A DNA stretch of 32,304 nucleotides from a virus, in IMG/VR virus record IMGVR_UViG_3300022074_000207, positions 1 to 32,304 of that record; one strand, given 5' to 3'. Of the stretch, positions 12,163 through 21,600 are shown piece by piece (the stretch's first letter is position 1; every line of letters starts with the position of its first letter). A program made the position numbers and the translations under genes. The notes beneath the pieces were generated by a model. It did no database searches. It saw only the letters and a list, made by a program, of their open reading frames with translations, and was not told the origin of the DNA.

Positions 12163-12759
12163 ATGCCTTCCGTGGTCGATATTTGTAACGAGGCGATGGA
12201 TTTGTTGGGCGCTGCAACTATCACCGCTCTAACAGAAAACTCCAAAGAAGCTAGATTGTGTAATCGCCGGTTTGAAACTGTGCGAGACTCAGTGCTTCGT
12301 GCGCATCCTTGGAACATTGCAATCACTCGCGCCGCTCTTGCAAAAGACTCTGATGCGCCAGCGTTTGGTTTTACCAGTCAGTTTACACTGCCCACAGACC
12401 CGTTTTGCCTTCGTGTGTTGTCGTTCTTCAACAGCAATGTTGATAGCGATGTTGCTGCATATGATACGCAGGTCATGTTTAAAGTTGAGGGGCGCAAGAT
12501 ACTAAGCGACGAGGAGACTTGCCAGATAGTGTATATAGCAAGGGTTGAAGACACAGAGTTGTTTGATTCACTCCTGTCTAGCTCTATCGCTCACAAGCTG
12601 GCGTCTGAAACTGCATATGCAATCACCGGCAGCACAACCGTCGCGCAATCTATGCAACAGCTTTACGAGTTTAGACTGCGTGAGGCCAGATCAATAGATG
12701 CGATGGAAGGCATGCCGGACAAAATTGTTGCCGATGATTTTGTGAATATAAGGTTCTAG
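12163..12759 (+). CDS. Tail tubular protein A (gatekeeper, T7 gp11-like)
   Basis: A 198-residue protein, nearly the length of T7 gp11. The pattern VDICNEAMDLLGAATITALT, then EARLCNRRFETVRDSVLRAH and PWNIAITRAALA, is the classic start of tail tubular protein A in podoviruses. It forms the ring that joins the portal to the nozzle and gates DNA. The ATG at 12163 is chosen because GGGG lies ten bases before it; an in-frame TTG at 12142 is less likely. It is followed after one base by tail tubular protein B. Confidence 0.88.
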   Translation: MPSVVDICNEAMDLLGAATITALTENSKEARLCNRRFETVRDSVLRAHPWNIAITRAALAKDSDAPAFGFTSQFTLPTDPFCLRVLSFFNSNVDSDVAAYDTQVMFKVEGRKILSDEETCQIVYIARVEDTELFDSLLSSSIAHKLASETAYAITGSTTVAQSMQQLYEFRLREARSIDAMEGMPDKIVADDFVNIRF

Positions 12760-12760
12760 G

Positions 12761-15178
12761 ATGGCCCGTGTTTCAACTATTGTCACAAATTTTCAAGCAG
12801 GTGAGTTTTCGCCACGCTTGGAAGGGCGCATAGATTTACAAAAATACACCTCTGGCGCACAAAAACTAGAGAACATGCTTATCTTTCCGCAGGGTGGCAT
12901 CACCCGTCGTCCAGGCACAAAGTTTGCTGGTCAGTCAAAAGATGGCGGCAAGGTGCGTTTGATTAACTTTGAGTTTAGTGACGAACAGGCATATGTGCTT
13001 GAGTTTGGTGCAAACTACATACGCTTCTTCAAAGATGGCGGCATACTGACTGAGGCAACCAAAACGATTACAGGTGCTACAGCGGCAAACCCCGTTGTCA
13101 TAACGTCAAACTCGCATGGCTTTAGCGACGGTGACAGAGTTTTTATTTCTGCTGTTGTTGGGATGGTTGAGCTTAATAACCGTGAGTTTACGGTAGCTAA
13201 TAAAACAACAAATACTTTTGAACTATCTGGCATTAACGGCAGTGCATTCACGGCATACAGCAGTGGCGGCACTGTTGGTAAGATAGTTGAGGTAACAACC
13301 ACATACACAGCCACACAAATCTTTGAACTTAACCATGTGCAGTCAGCAGATGTTTTGTTTTTGGCTCACAAAGATCATGAGCCTGCCAAGCTGACGCGAT
13401 TAACAACTACCAGTTTTAGTCTGGCTGACATCGACTTTATTGATGGCCCGTATGAAGATGAAAACTCAACAACCACAACCATTACATCTGATGCGAACAC
13501 TGGCACGGTGACACTTACAGCGTCTGCTGATTTGTTTGATGCGTCTAAAGATGTTGGCTCTATATTTAGATTCAGAGATGTGATTGAGGTATCTCACGCT
13601 GAGTGGTCTACAAGTGACACATACTCTCAGAATGACATCATTCATTTTAACGGCAACGTCTACAAAAAGACTGATGCTGGCAGCAACGAGCAAACTGGCG
13701 CACAAGCTCCAGTACATCTCTCTGGATCAGAAGTTTACGGCAATCACACTTGGCAGTATCAGCACAGCGGCACAGGCTTTGTTAAAATCACTGCCGTAAC
13801 AAATGCAACAACAGCAACGGCAGTTGTACAGAACAGCGGAACTAATAGTGTTATCAATGACTTAGTTCTTCCGGCAAACTCTACCGCAGGCACAACAAGA
13901 TGGTCACGCGGCGCATTTAGTATTCGTAATGGCTTTCCAAGAGCTATTGCGTTCTTTGAAGAGCGTTTGTTTTTTGCAGGCACTACAGCGCAGCCGCAAA
14001 CTATTTTTGGTTCAGTAACTGCTGATTTTGAAAACCACACACCTGGCACGGTTGATGACAACGCCATCAATGTGACGATTGCTTCAGACCAAGTGAATGT
14101 CATCAAGCACATGATACAGGGACGTTTTCTGCAAATCCTTACATCAAGTGCAGAGTTCACTATGTCCGGCGGTACAGGCACACAGCCGATCACGCCAACA
14201 AACGTAAATGTTCTGAGAGAAACTACTTTTGGATCATCAAATGTGCGTCCGATACGCGCTGGCTCTAGCACTATTTTGATACAGAAGGGCCAAGAGAAGG
14301 TCAAAGAAGTTACATTTGACTTGGATACTGATGGCCTTGTTGGGCGTGATTTGACAATCTTGGCAGAGCATCTGGCGCGTGGTGGCCTGACTGACATGAT
14401 CTGGCAGCAAGAGCCAGAGCTAATTCTATGGTTTGTGCGTACTGACGGTGTTTTAATTGGGCTGTCTTATGATCCACAAAACCAAACAACGGGGTGGCAT
14501 ACCCATCCGATTGGCAACAGTGGCGTTGTCGAAAGCATTACTGCAATACCTTCAGGTGAAGAAGATCAGGTTTACTTGTCGGTAAAGCGCACGGTTAACA
14601 GTGCAACAGTGCGCCACATTGTGTTCATGGAAAAGATTGAGTTTGGCAGCGATGTATCAGATGCGTTCTTTGTTGATTCTGGCCTGACATACGATAGCAG
14701 TGCAACAACGACCATCACTGGACTCAACCATCTTGAGGGGGAGACAGTGCAAATTCTTGCTGACGGTTCAGCGCATGCGAACAAAACTGTTTCAGGCGGT
14801 GCCATAACACTGGATCGCAGCGCCTCTACGGTGCATGTGGGCTACTCTTTTGACTCCAAGGTACAAACCCTGCGCTTAGAGGGTGGCGCTGATGACGGCG
14901 TCTCTCAGGGCAAAATAAAGCGCATCCATGGCGCAACAGTGCGTTTCCTAGATACGGTTGGCGCAGAGATTGGCCCAGATGAAAGCAATCTTGATCGTTT
15001 GCCGTTTCGCGATAGTTCGATGAATATGGATACAGCCATTCCGATGTTCGACGGCGACAAAGAGATATCCTTCCCGTCTGGCTATGACAATGATGCAAGA
15101 GTGTTTATCAGACAGTCTCAGCCCTTGCCGATGACGGTTCTGGCAGTAATGCGGAGGTCAAACACCTTTGATGCTTAA
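12761..15178 (+). CDS. Tail tubular protein B (nozzle, T7 gp12-like)
   Basis: An 805-residue beta-rich protein, the size of T7 gp12. The opening VSTIVTNFQAGEFSPRLEGR, followed by KLENMLIFPQGGITRRPGT, is the strong signature of podovirus nozzle proteins. Six copies form the tail tip, bind the fibres and open on infection. Residues about 280-325 hold an extra segment, TYSQNDIIHFNGNVYK with a following Gly/Gln turn, that resembles the small carbohydrate-binding fold seen in chitinases and in other phage tail proteins. An early Ig-like stretch occurs near residues 105-165. The ribosome site is weak and lies in the end of the upstream gene. Confidence 0.88.
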   Translation: MARVSTIVTNFQAGEFSPRLEGRIDLQKYTSGAQKLENMLIFPQGGITRRPGTKFAGQSKDGGKVRLINFEFSDEQAYVLEFGANYIRFFKDGGILTEATKTITGATAANPVVITSNSHGFSDGDRVFISAVVGMVELNNREFTVANKTTNTFELSGINGSAFTAYSSGGTVGKIVEVTTTYTATQIFELNHVQSADVLFLAHKDHEPAKLTRLTTTSFSLADIDFIDGPYEDENSTTTTITSDANTGTVTLTASADLFDASKDVGSIFRFRDVIEVSHAEWSTSDTYSQNDIIHFNGNVYKKTDAGSNEQTGAQAPVHLSGSEVYGNHTWQYQHSGTGFVKITAVTNATTATAVVQNSGTNSVINDLVLPANSTAGTTRWSRGAFSIRNGFPRAIAFFEERLFFAGTTAQPQTIFGSVTADFENHTPGTVDDNAINVTIASDQVNVIKHMIQGRFLQILTSSAEFTMSGGTGTQPITPTNVNVLRETTFGSSNVRPIRAGSSTILIQKGQEKVKEVTFDLDTDGLVGRDLTILAEHLARGGLTDMIWQQEPELILWFVRTDGVLIGLSYDPQNQTTGWHTHPIGNSGVVESITAIPSGEEDQVYLSVKRTVNSATVRHIVFMEKIEFGSDVSDAFFVDSGLTYDSSATTTITGLNHLEGETVQILADGSAHANKTVSGGAITLDRSASTVHVGYSFDSKVQTLRLEGGADDGVSQGKIKRIHGATVRFLDTVGAEIGPDESNLDRLPFRDSSMNMDTAIPMFDGDKEISFPSGYDNDARVFIRQSQPLPMTVLAVMRRSNTFDA

Positions 15179-15596
15179 ACTGCGGCCATTTCAGATTGAT
15201 GATGTATTCAGGGTGCAGCTTGACTACGAGTTTTCACATGAAAGCAGGCGTAGTTTGATTGAGCATCCCAACATTGATGCTTTCACACTTGAGGATGATG
15301 GCGAGATACTTGCTGTTGGTGGGGCGCACATCATGTGGACAGGTGTAGCAGAGGCGTGGGTTTTGGTATCGCCTAGCGGCAAGAAACACGGGCGTTTGTT
15401 TGCACGTTATGCAAAACGCAGATTTGAAGGTATGTTACAAGAGAATGCTATAACTAGAATGCAGGCCACCATTCATGTAACAGATGAGTCAGCTATGCGG
15501 TTTGTTGAGTGGCTTGGGTTTGAGAAAGAGGGCTTGATGCGTAAATACGGTGTAGATGGTGACGACTACATCAGAGTGGCGAGGGTTGCGTCATGA
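15171..15596 (+). CDS. GNAT-fold protein in the T7 gp13 position
   Basis: A 141-residue protein between nozzle and first core gene, exactly where T7 has gene 13. The pattern (KLRPFQIDDV start, EILAVGGAHIMW, EAWVLVSPSGKKHGRLF, then MQATIHVTDESAMRFVEWLG) is that of the GNAT acetyltransferase fold. The usual acetyl-CoA loop (R/QxxGxG/A) is replaced by PSGKKHGRLF, so activity is uncertain. T7 gp13 is an assembly factor and not a proven enzyme. It overlaps the nozzle gene by eight bases. The ATG at 15171 is used, although a TTG at 15168 is better spaced from GGAGG. Confidence 0.7.
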   Translation: MLKLRPFQIDDVFRVQLDYEFSHESRRSLIEHPNIDAFTLEDDGEILAVGGAHIMWTGVAEAWVLVSPSGKKHGRLFARYAKRRFEGMLQENAITRMQATIHVTDESAMRFVEWLGFEKEGLMRKYGVDGDDYIRVARVAS

Positions 15597-16120
15597 GTCC
15601 TACAGTAGCAGCAGCGGCGAGTGTCGCCCAAGGCGTTCTTGGCTTCAAGGGCAATCGTGCGCTAGCGCGTCAGGCAGAGCAACTTGGCGAATATCAAGCG
15701 GCAGTTACGGAAAATGAAGCAGTAGTTCTGGCGCGTCGGCGCACAGACCAAGAAATATCTGTAAGGCAACAGGCTGAGCGTTTGAAGGGTGTGCAAAGAG
15801 TTGCCACTGCAAAGTCTAGTGTACAAATGACCGGCAGTGCGTTGCAGTCGCTTGCTGACACATATTTCAGCACAGAGCGTGATGCGCAACGCATTCAATA
15901 TGCTGGGTCGCTTGAACAGACGATGGCGGCATCTCAAGCGGCTATGTCAAGAATAGAAGGCAAAAGTCGCAAGGCTGCTTTCAACATGCAGGCGGTAAGC
16001 AGTCTATTGTCAGCCGCCGGTGGGTATGCTTCTGCAAAACAACAGGATCAAATACTTGGTCAGCAAAACGCTGCTTTTGAATTAAGACAACAAGATTATG
16101 CGCGTCGGTTGAGGGAATAA
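15593..16120 (+). CDS. Internal virion protein (T7 gp14-like)
   Basis: A 175-residue, helical, Ala/Gln-rich protein at the gp14 position. It has an N-terminal mildly hydrophobic helix (TVAAAASVAQGVLGFKGNRA), a long charged coiled section, the family-like KSSVQMTGSALQSLADTYFS, and a final Ala-rich helix (SLLSAAGGYASAKQQDQIL). In T7, gp14 is ejected first and forms the outer-membrane part of the trans-envelope channel. The gene overlaps its neighbours at both ends (ATGA and TAATG), so the ejection genes are coupled. Confidence 0.75.
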   Translation: MSPTVAAAASVAQGVLGFKGNRALARQAEQLGEYQAAVTENEAVVLARRRTDQEISVRQQAERLKGVQRVATAKSSVQMTGSALQSLADTYFSTERDAQRIQYAGSLEQTMAASQAAMSRIEGKSRKAAFNMQAVSSLLSAAGGYASAKQQDQILGQQNAAFELRQQDYARRLRE

Positions 16121-18687
16121 TGCCAAAGATACCATTGTATAACCAAGGTGGGCCGTCTCCAGTTGAATTAGCTGCGGGGCGTCTTGGCGCTAGACCAAAT
16201 GAAGCTGCATTAGCTGCACCTGCAAGAGCGTTGACCCAATTAGGAGAGACTATTGGCAGAACGGGCAGAGGTTTTGCAGAAGGCGAAATGCGTGTCCAAC
16301 AAAGCAAGCTGCGCTTTGAAGAAGAGAAGGCAAGGATAGATTTCAACTTTCAAAAAGCAGAACAAGACCAAAGCGATAAGATTTTTCTTAAAAACTTAGA
16401 CAGAAACACTAGAGAGACGCTGTATCCAATGTTGCTTGAGGATACAAGTCCAAGTGCCAGTGTTGCCAAAGACAAGTTTTCAGGGGAAGGCGTAAAAATA
16501 CTTGATGATATAAGAGGACAAAATCTGCGACCAAGTCTTGAAGCAGCAGCATTGCAAACAGCAGAGAACTCCATCTTATCTTTTTCTCTGCAAGCACAAG
16601 AGAATGGTTTTAAAAGACAGCTCAAAGCACAAAACGATTCCGATAATGAATCACTTGAGATTGCTGCAAATCAATTGTCTCAATTTCCAGAAGGCAGCCC
16701 AGAGTATGATTTGGCTGTAAAAACAGCAGCAGATATTTTTGAGTCGGCCTCAAATGAAAACAGATCAGGCTCCCTTAAGTTTAATCAGCGCACGTTTGAT
16801 AATGAGGTGTTTATAAACAGCACTAATTTAAGCATTGCCAAGGCTGAAGGAGAAAACGATCTCGTTGCCTTAGATCAAATCCTTGCAGATGTGAAGGCAA
16901 ATAAAGGGCTAGGTGTAAGCAAGAAAACAGAAGCTGCAAGTGTTGTAAGAAGCACAAAAAAGCGTGTTCAACAGAACATTTTTGAAGGTGCTAGAGAAAC
17001 ATTGCTTGAAGCAGACCTTTCGTCTACTGAAGCATCACAAATTTCAGACCTTTTGGATGCAGGTGAGGATGTTGTTTTTGAAAGGGCAACAGGCTCTGAG
17101 ATTGAATTATCTATCAAAGATATGTCAGTTGCAGCGCGTTTGACTCTTAAAAATGATTTGTTAAAAGTTAACAAGGAAGCGCAACAAGGTTTGCGTGATG
17201 ATTATTCAGCAGATATCTCAGGTGACTTTGATGCTGGTGGTATTGAAGGCGCAGTTGCAAAGATAACCTCTCTTGCAAACGATCCAACTGTTGAGGATGA
17301 AGACCTTGAGGCAGCGGTGTTGTCTACAGCCAATGAGTTGTTGGCTCAAAGTCAGTCTGCCTTTGATGAGGGTGATTTTGACAATGCAGACTTACATGCT
17401 AACGCAGCACAACAATTGGTTGGTTCTGCTTTTGGAGACATTGTTGAATTGCGTCAGCGCACGGGCGCAGTTGGTACATCTGCAAACCGAATATTTGCAT
17501 CAGCAAGTGGACTAAAAGCAAAGGGCGTGGATGAGCGTGTCAAAGTTGCTTCAGCAGCCAATGCTGCTGCTTACATGGAAGCAGGAATTTATGACAACTT
17601 TGGTGCTGGCACGAAGCCAGAAATTGAAAAAGCCGCTCTTACATCAGTTTTATCAGGAAAAACTCTACCGGAACAGTTTCAAGTTTTAGCAAATAACAAT
17701 CTGACATTTGACAGATATCAAAAGTCTTTGTTAGGAGCGGCAAGCGAGGGTTTAAGTCCAACTTACAATGAAGAAACGGTCATCCAAGGACTTGAGGTGT
17801 ATAAAGTCGCCAAGGTTTTTGGCACTGCGGTGCTAAATAATCACACTGATGTGGACACTAGGGCGTTCTTTGAGTCTGTCATTGCATTAGAAGACACAGG
17901 TATTGAAACATCTGATGCCATAACGAAAGTAAATTTAGCAAGTCAAACAGGCATAGACGTAAATGCAAAGTATAGTCTTGTAAAAGATGCTGTTTTAAAC
18001 ATCGCAGACAAAAGTGTTACAAGTATTTTCGGGTTTGATTTTTCTGGTCAGCGTGTGGAAAACCGTGTGTATTTACACGAACAGATTGAGCAAGTTTCAA
18101 AAATTTACATCGGCATGGGAACCATGTCTGGGAAAGAGGCAATCGAAAAAGCCGCAGAAGATGTTTTTGCAAGTCACATAAACTTACGAGGACAACTTGT
18201 TCCAAAGTCGCCATTGTATCCCTCTGAAATAGAAAGAATGATTGATCTTGCTGCGGAAGATTTTATAGATCAAAACCCAACAAATGCTCGAGGTGCAGAA
18301 AGAGATATTGATGAAATATCATTATTCCCCGCACCAGGAAGAGTAGATGAATATTTTGTTTTAGAAAATGGTGTGCCTGTGAGCGGCGCAACTATAAATG
18401 CCTATACTTTACAAGACTTACAAGGATTGCTGGAACGCGATAAGGCTGCGGATGACGCAGTTCTCATCGAAGACTTTATAGAGGCAAGAGGGCTTACAGA
18501 GCCGCAACAAATTAGAGCAGAGATTCAACAGTTGAACAGAGAGGCGCGTAATTTAACTGGTGGAAACTTGAGTCGTATTAGACGCGAACAAGGCGATGCG
18601 GCTGCTACATCAGCAATTGCAGATCGAAACTCTAAAATGGCGCGTGTTGCAGAGTTAGAGGCTGTCTTGAAAGAAATGCAAGAGTAA
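16120..18687 (+). CDS. Internal virion/ejection protein (T7 gp15-like)
   Basis: An 855-residue protein, predominantly helical and rich in Ala, Asp, Glu and Gln, with no membrane spans or enzymatic motif visible. Size and place (between the gp14-like and the lysozyme-bearing gp16-like genes) fit gp15, which forms the periplasmic tube of the ejection machine. The N-terminus has PIPLYNQGG-like character (IPLYNQGGPSPVELAAG), often seen in such proteins. Its C-terminus ends in coiled-coil (RVAELEAVLKEMQE). The start overlaps the previous stop (TAATG) with GAGG just upstream. The call rests on order and composition more than on sequence motifs. Confidence 0.7.
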   Translation: MPKIPLYNQGGPSPVELAAGRLGARPNEAALAAPARALTQLGETIGRTGRGFAEGEMRVQQSKLRFEEEKARIDFNFQKAEQDQSDKIFLKNLDRNTRETLYPMLLEDTSPSASVAKDKFSGEGVKILDDIRGQNLRPSLEAAALQTAENSILSFSLQAQENGFKRQLKAQNDSDNESLEIAANQLSQFPEGSPEYDLAVKTAADIFESASNENRSGSLKFNQRTFDNEVFINSTNLSIAKAEGENDLVALDQILADVKANKGLGVSKKTEAASVVRSTKKRVQQNIFEGARETLLEADLSSTEASQISDLLDAGEDVVFERATGSEIELSIKDMSVAARLTLKNDLLKVNKEAQQGLRDDYSADISGDFDAGGIEGAVAKITSLANDPTVEDEDLEAAVLSTANELLAQSQSAFDEGDFDNADLHANAAQQLVGSAFGDIVELRQRTGAVGTSANRIFASASGLKAKGVDERVKVASAANAAAYMEAGIYDNFGAGTKPEIEKAALTSVLSGKTLPEQFQVLANNNLTFDRYQKSLLGAASEGLSPTYNEETVIQGLEVYKVAKVFGTAVLNNHTDVDTRAFFESVIALEDTGIETSDAITKVNLASQTGIDVNAKYSLVKDAVLNIADKSVTSIFGFDFSGQRVENRVYLHEQIEQVSKIYIGMGTMSGKEAIEKAAEDVFASHINLRGQLVPKSPLYPSEIERMIDLAAEDFIDQNPTNARGAERDIDEISLFPAPGRVDEYFVLENGVPVSGATINAYTLQDLQGLLERDKAADDAVLIEDFIEARGLTEPQQIRAEIQQLNREARNLTGGNLSRIRREQGDAAATSAIADRNSKMARVAELEAVLKEMQE

Positions 18688-18695
18688 CCGTTGTT

Positions 18696-21600
18696 ATGAA
18701 ATTGATTTACAACAATCCTGGAAACATTCGCCCTGGAGAGGATTTTGCAGGTGAAACTGATGAATTTTATACAGCGGCAGATGGCTCACAATATGTAATC
18801 TTTGATAGCCCAGAAATGGGTTTACGGGCTTTGTTTATTGATCTTAAGTCAAAAATAAAAGATTTTAATGGTAATATCGACCAGATTGTAAATAAATACG
18901 CACCGCCTGGTGATGATAATCCCACAAGTTCATATGCAAGTTTTGTTAAGGGACAGTTAGGAAAAGAAACTGTTTCTCAAGATGATTTGCCTGCATTAGT
19001 TTCTGCTTTTGTACGCTTTGAAAACAAAAAATCACTAGCAGATCAATATTTGACATCTAGTCTGCTACAAACTGCGGAGAAGTTATCAGCAGAAGATATG
19101 CCAAAAACGCATCGTCTTTCAGATGCTTTGTTGCAAATTCAGACCAGCGAGGGAGGAACGCTTACATCTTTCCCTCAACCGCCTGCCTTTTTTGGTGATT
19201 CAGCCCCCACAACATCAACGCCCCAGCCTAGTGTTGATCTCCCAATCATAACTGAACGTCAAGCGCAAGTTGCGCCGTCAACCGATGAAGGGCCAGACCT
19301 TCCGTTAATTACAGAACGTCAGAAACCAATCGTTTCAGAAACAGACGATGTTTCAAACCTTGCTTTAGAAAAACGAATGTTGCGTGAAAGGCAGCAACTT
19401 AACTTGCAACCAGAAGAGCTTAATCTTAGCAGGCCACTTATTGAGCAACGTCAAAATTCTCAGGTGCAAGCTGACGAAACTCAACTTAACTTGCCTTTGA
19501 TTGAAGAAAGAGTGCGCCCAGAGGCAGTTGAGGACCAAACTGAGTTAAGCCGCGCCTTGCTTGAAAGAGAAGAGGAAATAGAAGCAACATCTAACCAATC
19601 TGAAGAAACTCAAGATGCCTCAGAACAAGACGCTATTAGCAAATCAAGAATTGATCCAAATCAAATTCAGATACGCAGACCATTCAGCCTTCTTGAACAG
19701 CAAGAGGCTGAGCGTTTGTATGAAGAAGACAGGGCAAAAGTCACCTTTGGGCAGGCTGTAGATGCTGCTTTTGCAGAAGAAAACACCATGTCGTGGCTCT
19801 TCAGTGGGTTGCCAGACTATGAGCCTGACCCAGATTTCCGTTTGACGCCTGAAAATCTCGCAGAGCTTACAGAGGACATACCTGAAGACCGTCGCGGGTT
19901 CATAACTGAGGCAGTCAGCCTGCCACATGCGCAAAAACTGCGGGAAAGGGCGCTTGCATCTCTTAAAAATCAAGAGACTTTGACGAAATACGGCTGGGGC
20001 GGCGTTGGTTTGCAGGTTGCGGCTGCAACTTTAGATGTGCCAGCAATTGCTGCAACAGTTTTCACTGAAGGCGCTCTTGCGCCCCTGATTTGGGGTGGTA
20101 AGGCAACAAGATTGGCAAGGACATTCCGTGCTGCTGCATCAAGCGGTGCGTCTGCGGCGGCTATTGAGTCTTATTTGGTGTCTCAAAACGCTATGAAAGA
20201 CCCATACGACATTTTGTACGCTGCTGCCGGTGGTTTTGTGCTTGGCGGCGCTACAGATAGCGTGTTTGGCGCTATTTCACGCAAACGCTACCGTGATGCC
20301 GGTCTAAAAATTATGAATGATACCGATGAGGCGCAGGCCGCAGACGTAAATACAGCCATGATAGATCGCGGCATAGACACTGGCGTTAGCGCTGCGGAAA
20401 ACCCTGCCTCTAGGCCCATGCAGGACTTTGATATTCGTCGCGGCACTCAAGAATTGATTGATGAAACAGACGCAGAGCCTATGGCAGCGTTTGGCAAAAT
20501 CAGATTTGACATGGTGGGTCAGCTTAAAAGCAGCGGTATTGGACTTTCACGGCGCGTGGCATCATTTCTTGGTGAAGATGCTGTTGAGCCAGGTGAAATC
20601 ACTGCTGACTTGATAAAAACCGTTGGCACCAAGCGTGTCACAAACAAATTCTACAACACCTATGATCGCACATATAACGAATGGGCTAAAGCCAGCGGTA
20701 TTGGAATCCATAAAAGAACATTTGATTCAAGACGTTCAGAGTTTGGCAGGCTTGTTTCAGATGAAATAGAAGAGCCAGGATCATCAACCAATCCACACAT
20801 TATAGAAGCTGCAAACAATGTTCGCACTCTTTTTAGAGACATGCTGGGAGAGGCAAAGCGTTCTGGCGTAAAGGGCTTTGACAGCATACCAGAAAACCCT
20901 AAGTATTTCAGTCACTTGTGGGACGGGCATAGGTATCTTGAAGCAAAGAAAGACTTTGGTAAAAAGTTGCCAGAGCTTTTGAAGAAGTCATTGCTAACGG
21001 CCAATCGCACTCTTGAGGAAGATATGGCAGAAGCGATTGCCAACGGCATGGTTAAGAAAATTATCAAGCGTGAAATTGGCATGGACGCTGGGCTGGCAAG
21101 AATGTTCAGCACATCAAACAAAGAAGCGTTGCGTGACATTTTGTTAGAAGAAGAGATTGTTACAGAGGCGCAGGCAGACAGGATTATTGACCAACTAGAC
21201 TTTGATAGAGAGGGCGTTAGCCCTAGAGCCAGACGCAGGCTTGAGTTTGATCTTAGTGCTTCTGTAGAGCAAAACGGCAAAACCTTGCACATCAAAGACC
21301 TGATGGAAAGAGACACTGAAGCTGTTGTAAATGCCTATGTCAATCAAATGCAGGGCAGAATTGCCTTGGCTAAGAAGGGCATAGAATCAGACGCTGACTT
21401 TGAAAAAATAAAGAAAGACATTATAGCGGCGGGTGAAGAGCTAAATCTTGAGGATCAAGCGGCAAGAGACATTGAAAAATTAGATGTTTTGCATGCGCTG
21501 ATTTCAGGACGCACATCGCCTTTGATTGCTAATCCAAGTGCAAACGGCAATAGACTTATACGACTGTTAATGGACTACAGTTTTATCAGGGTTATGAATC

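Noticed and set aside
13759-14397. 212-residue minus-strand frame in the nozzle gene
   Set aside because: Shadow of tail tubular protein B; no ribosome site and no plausible domain.
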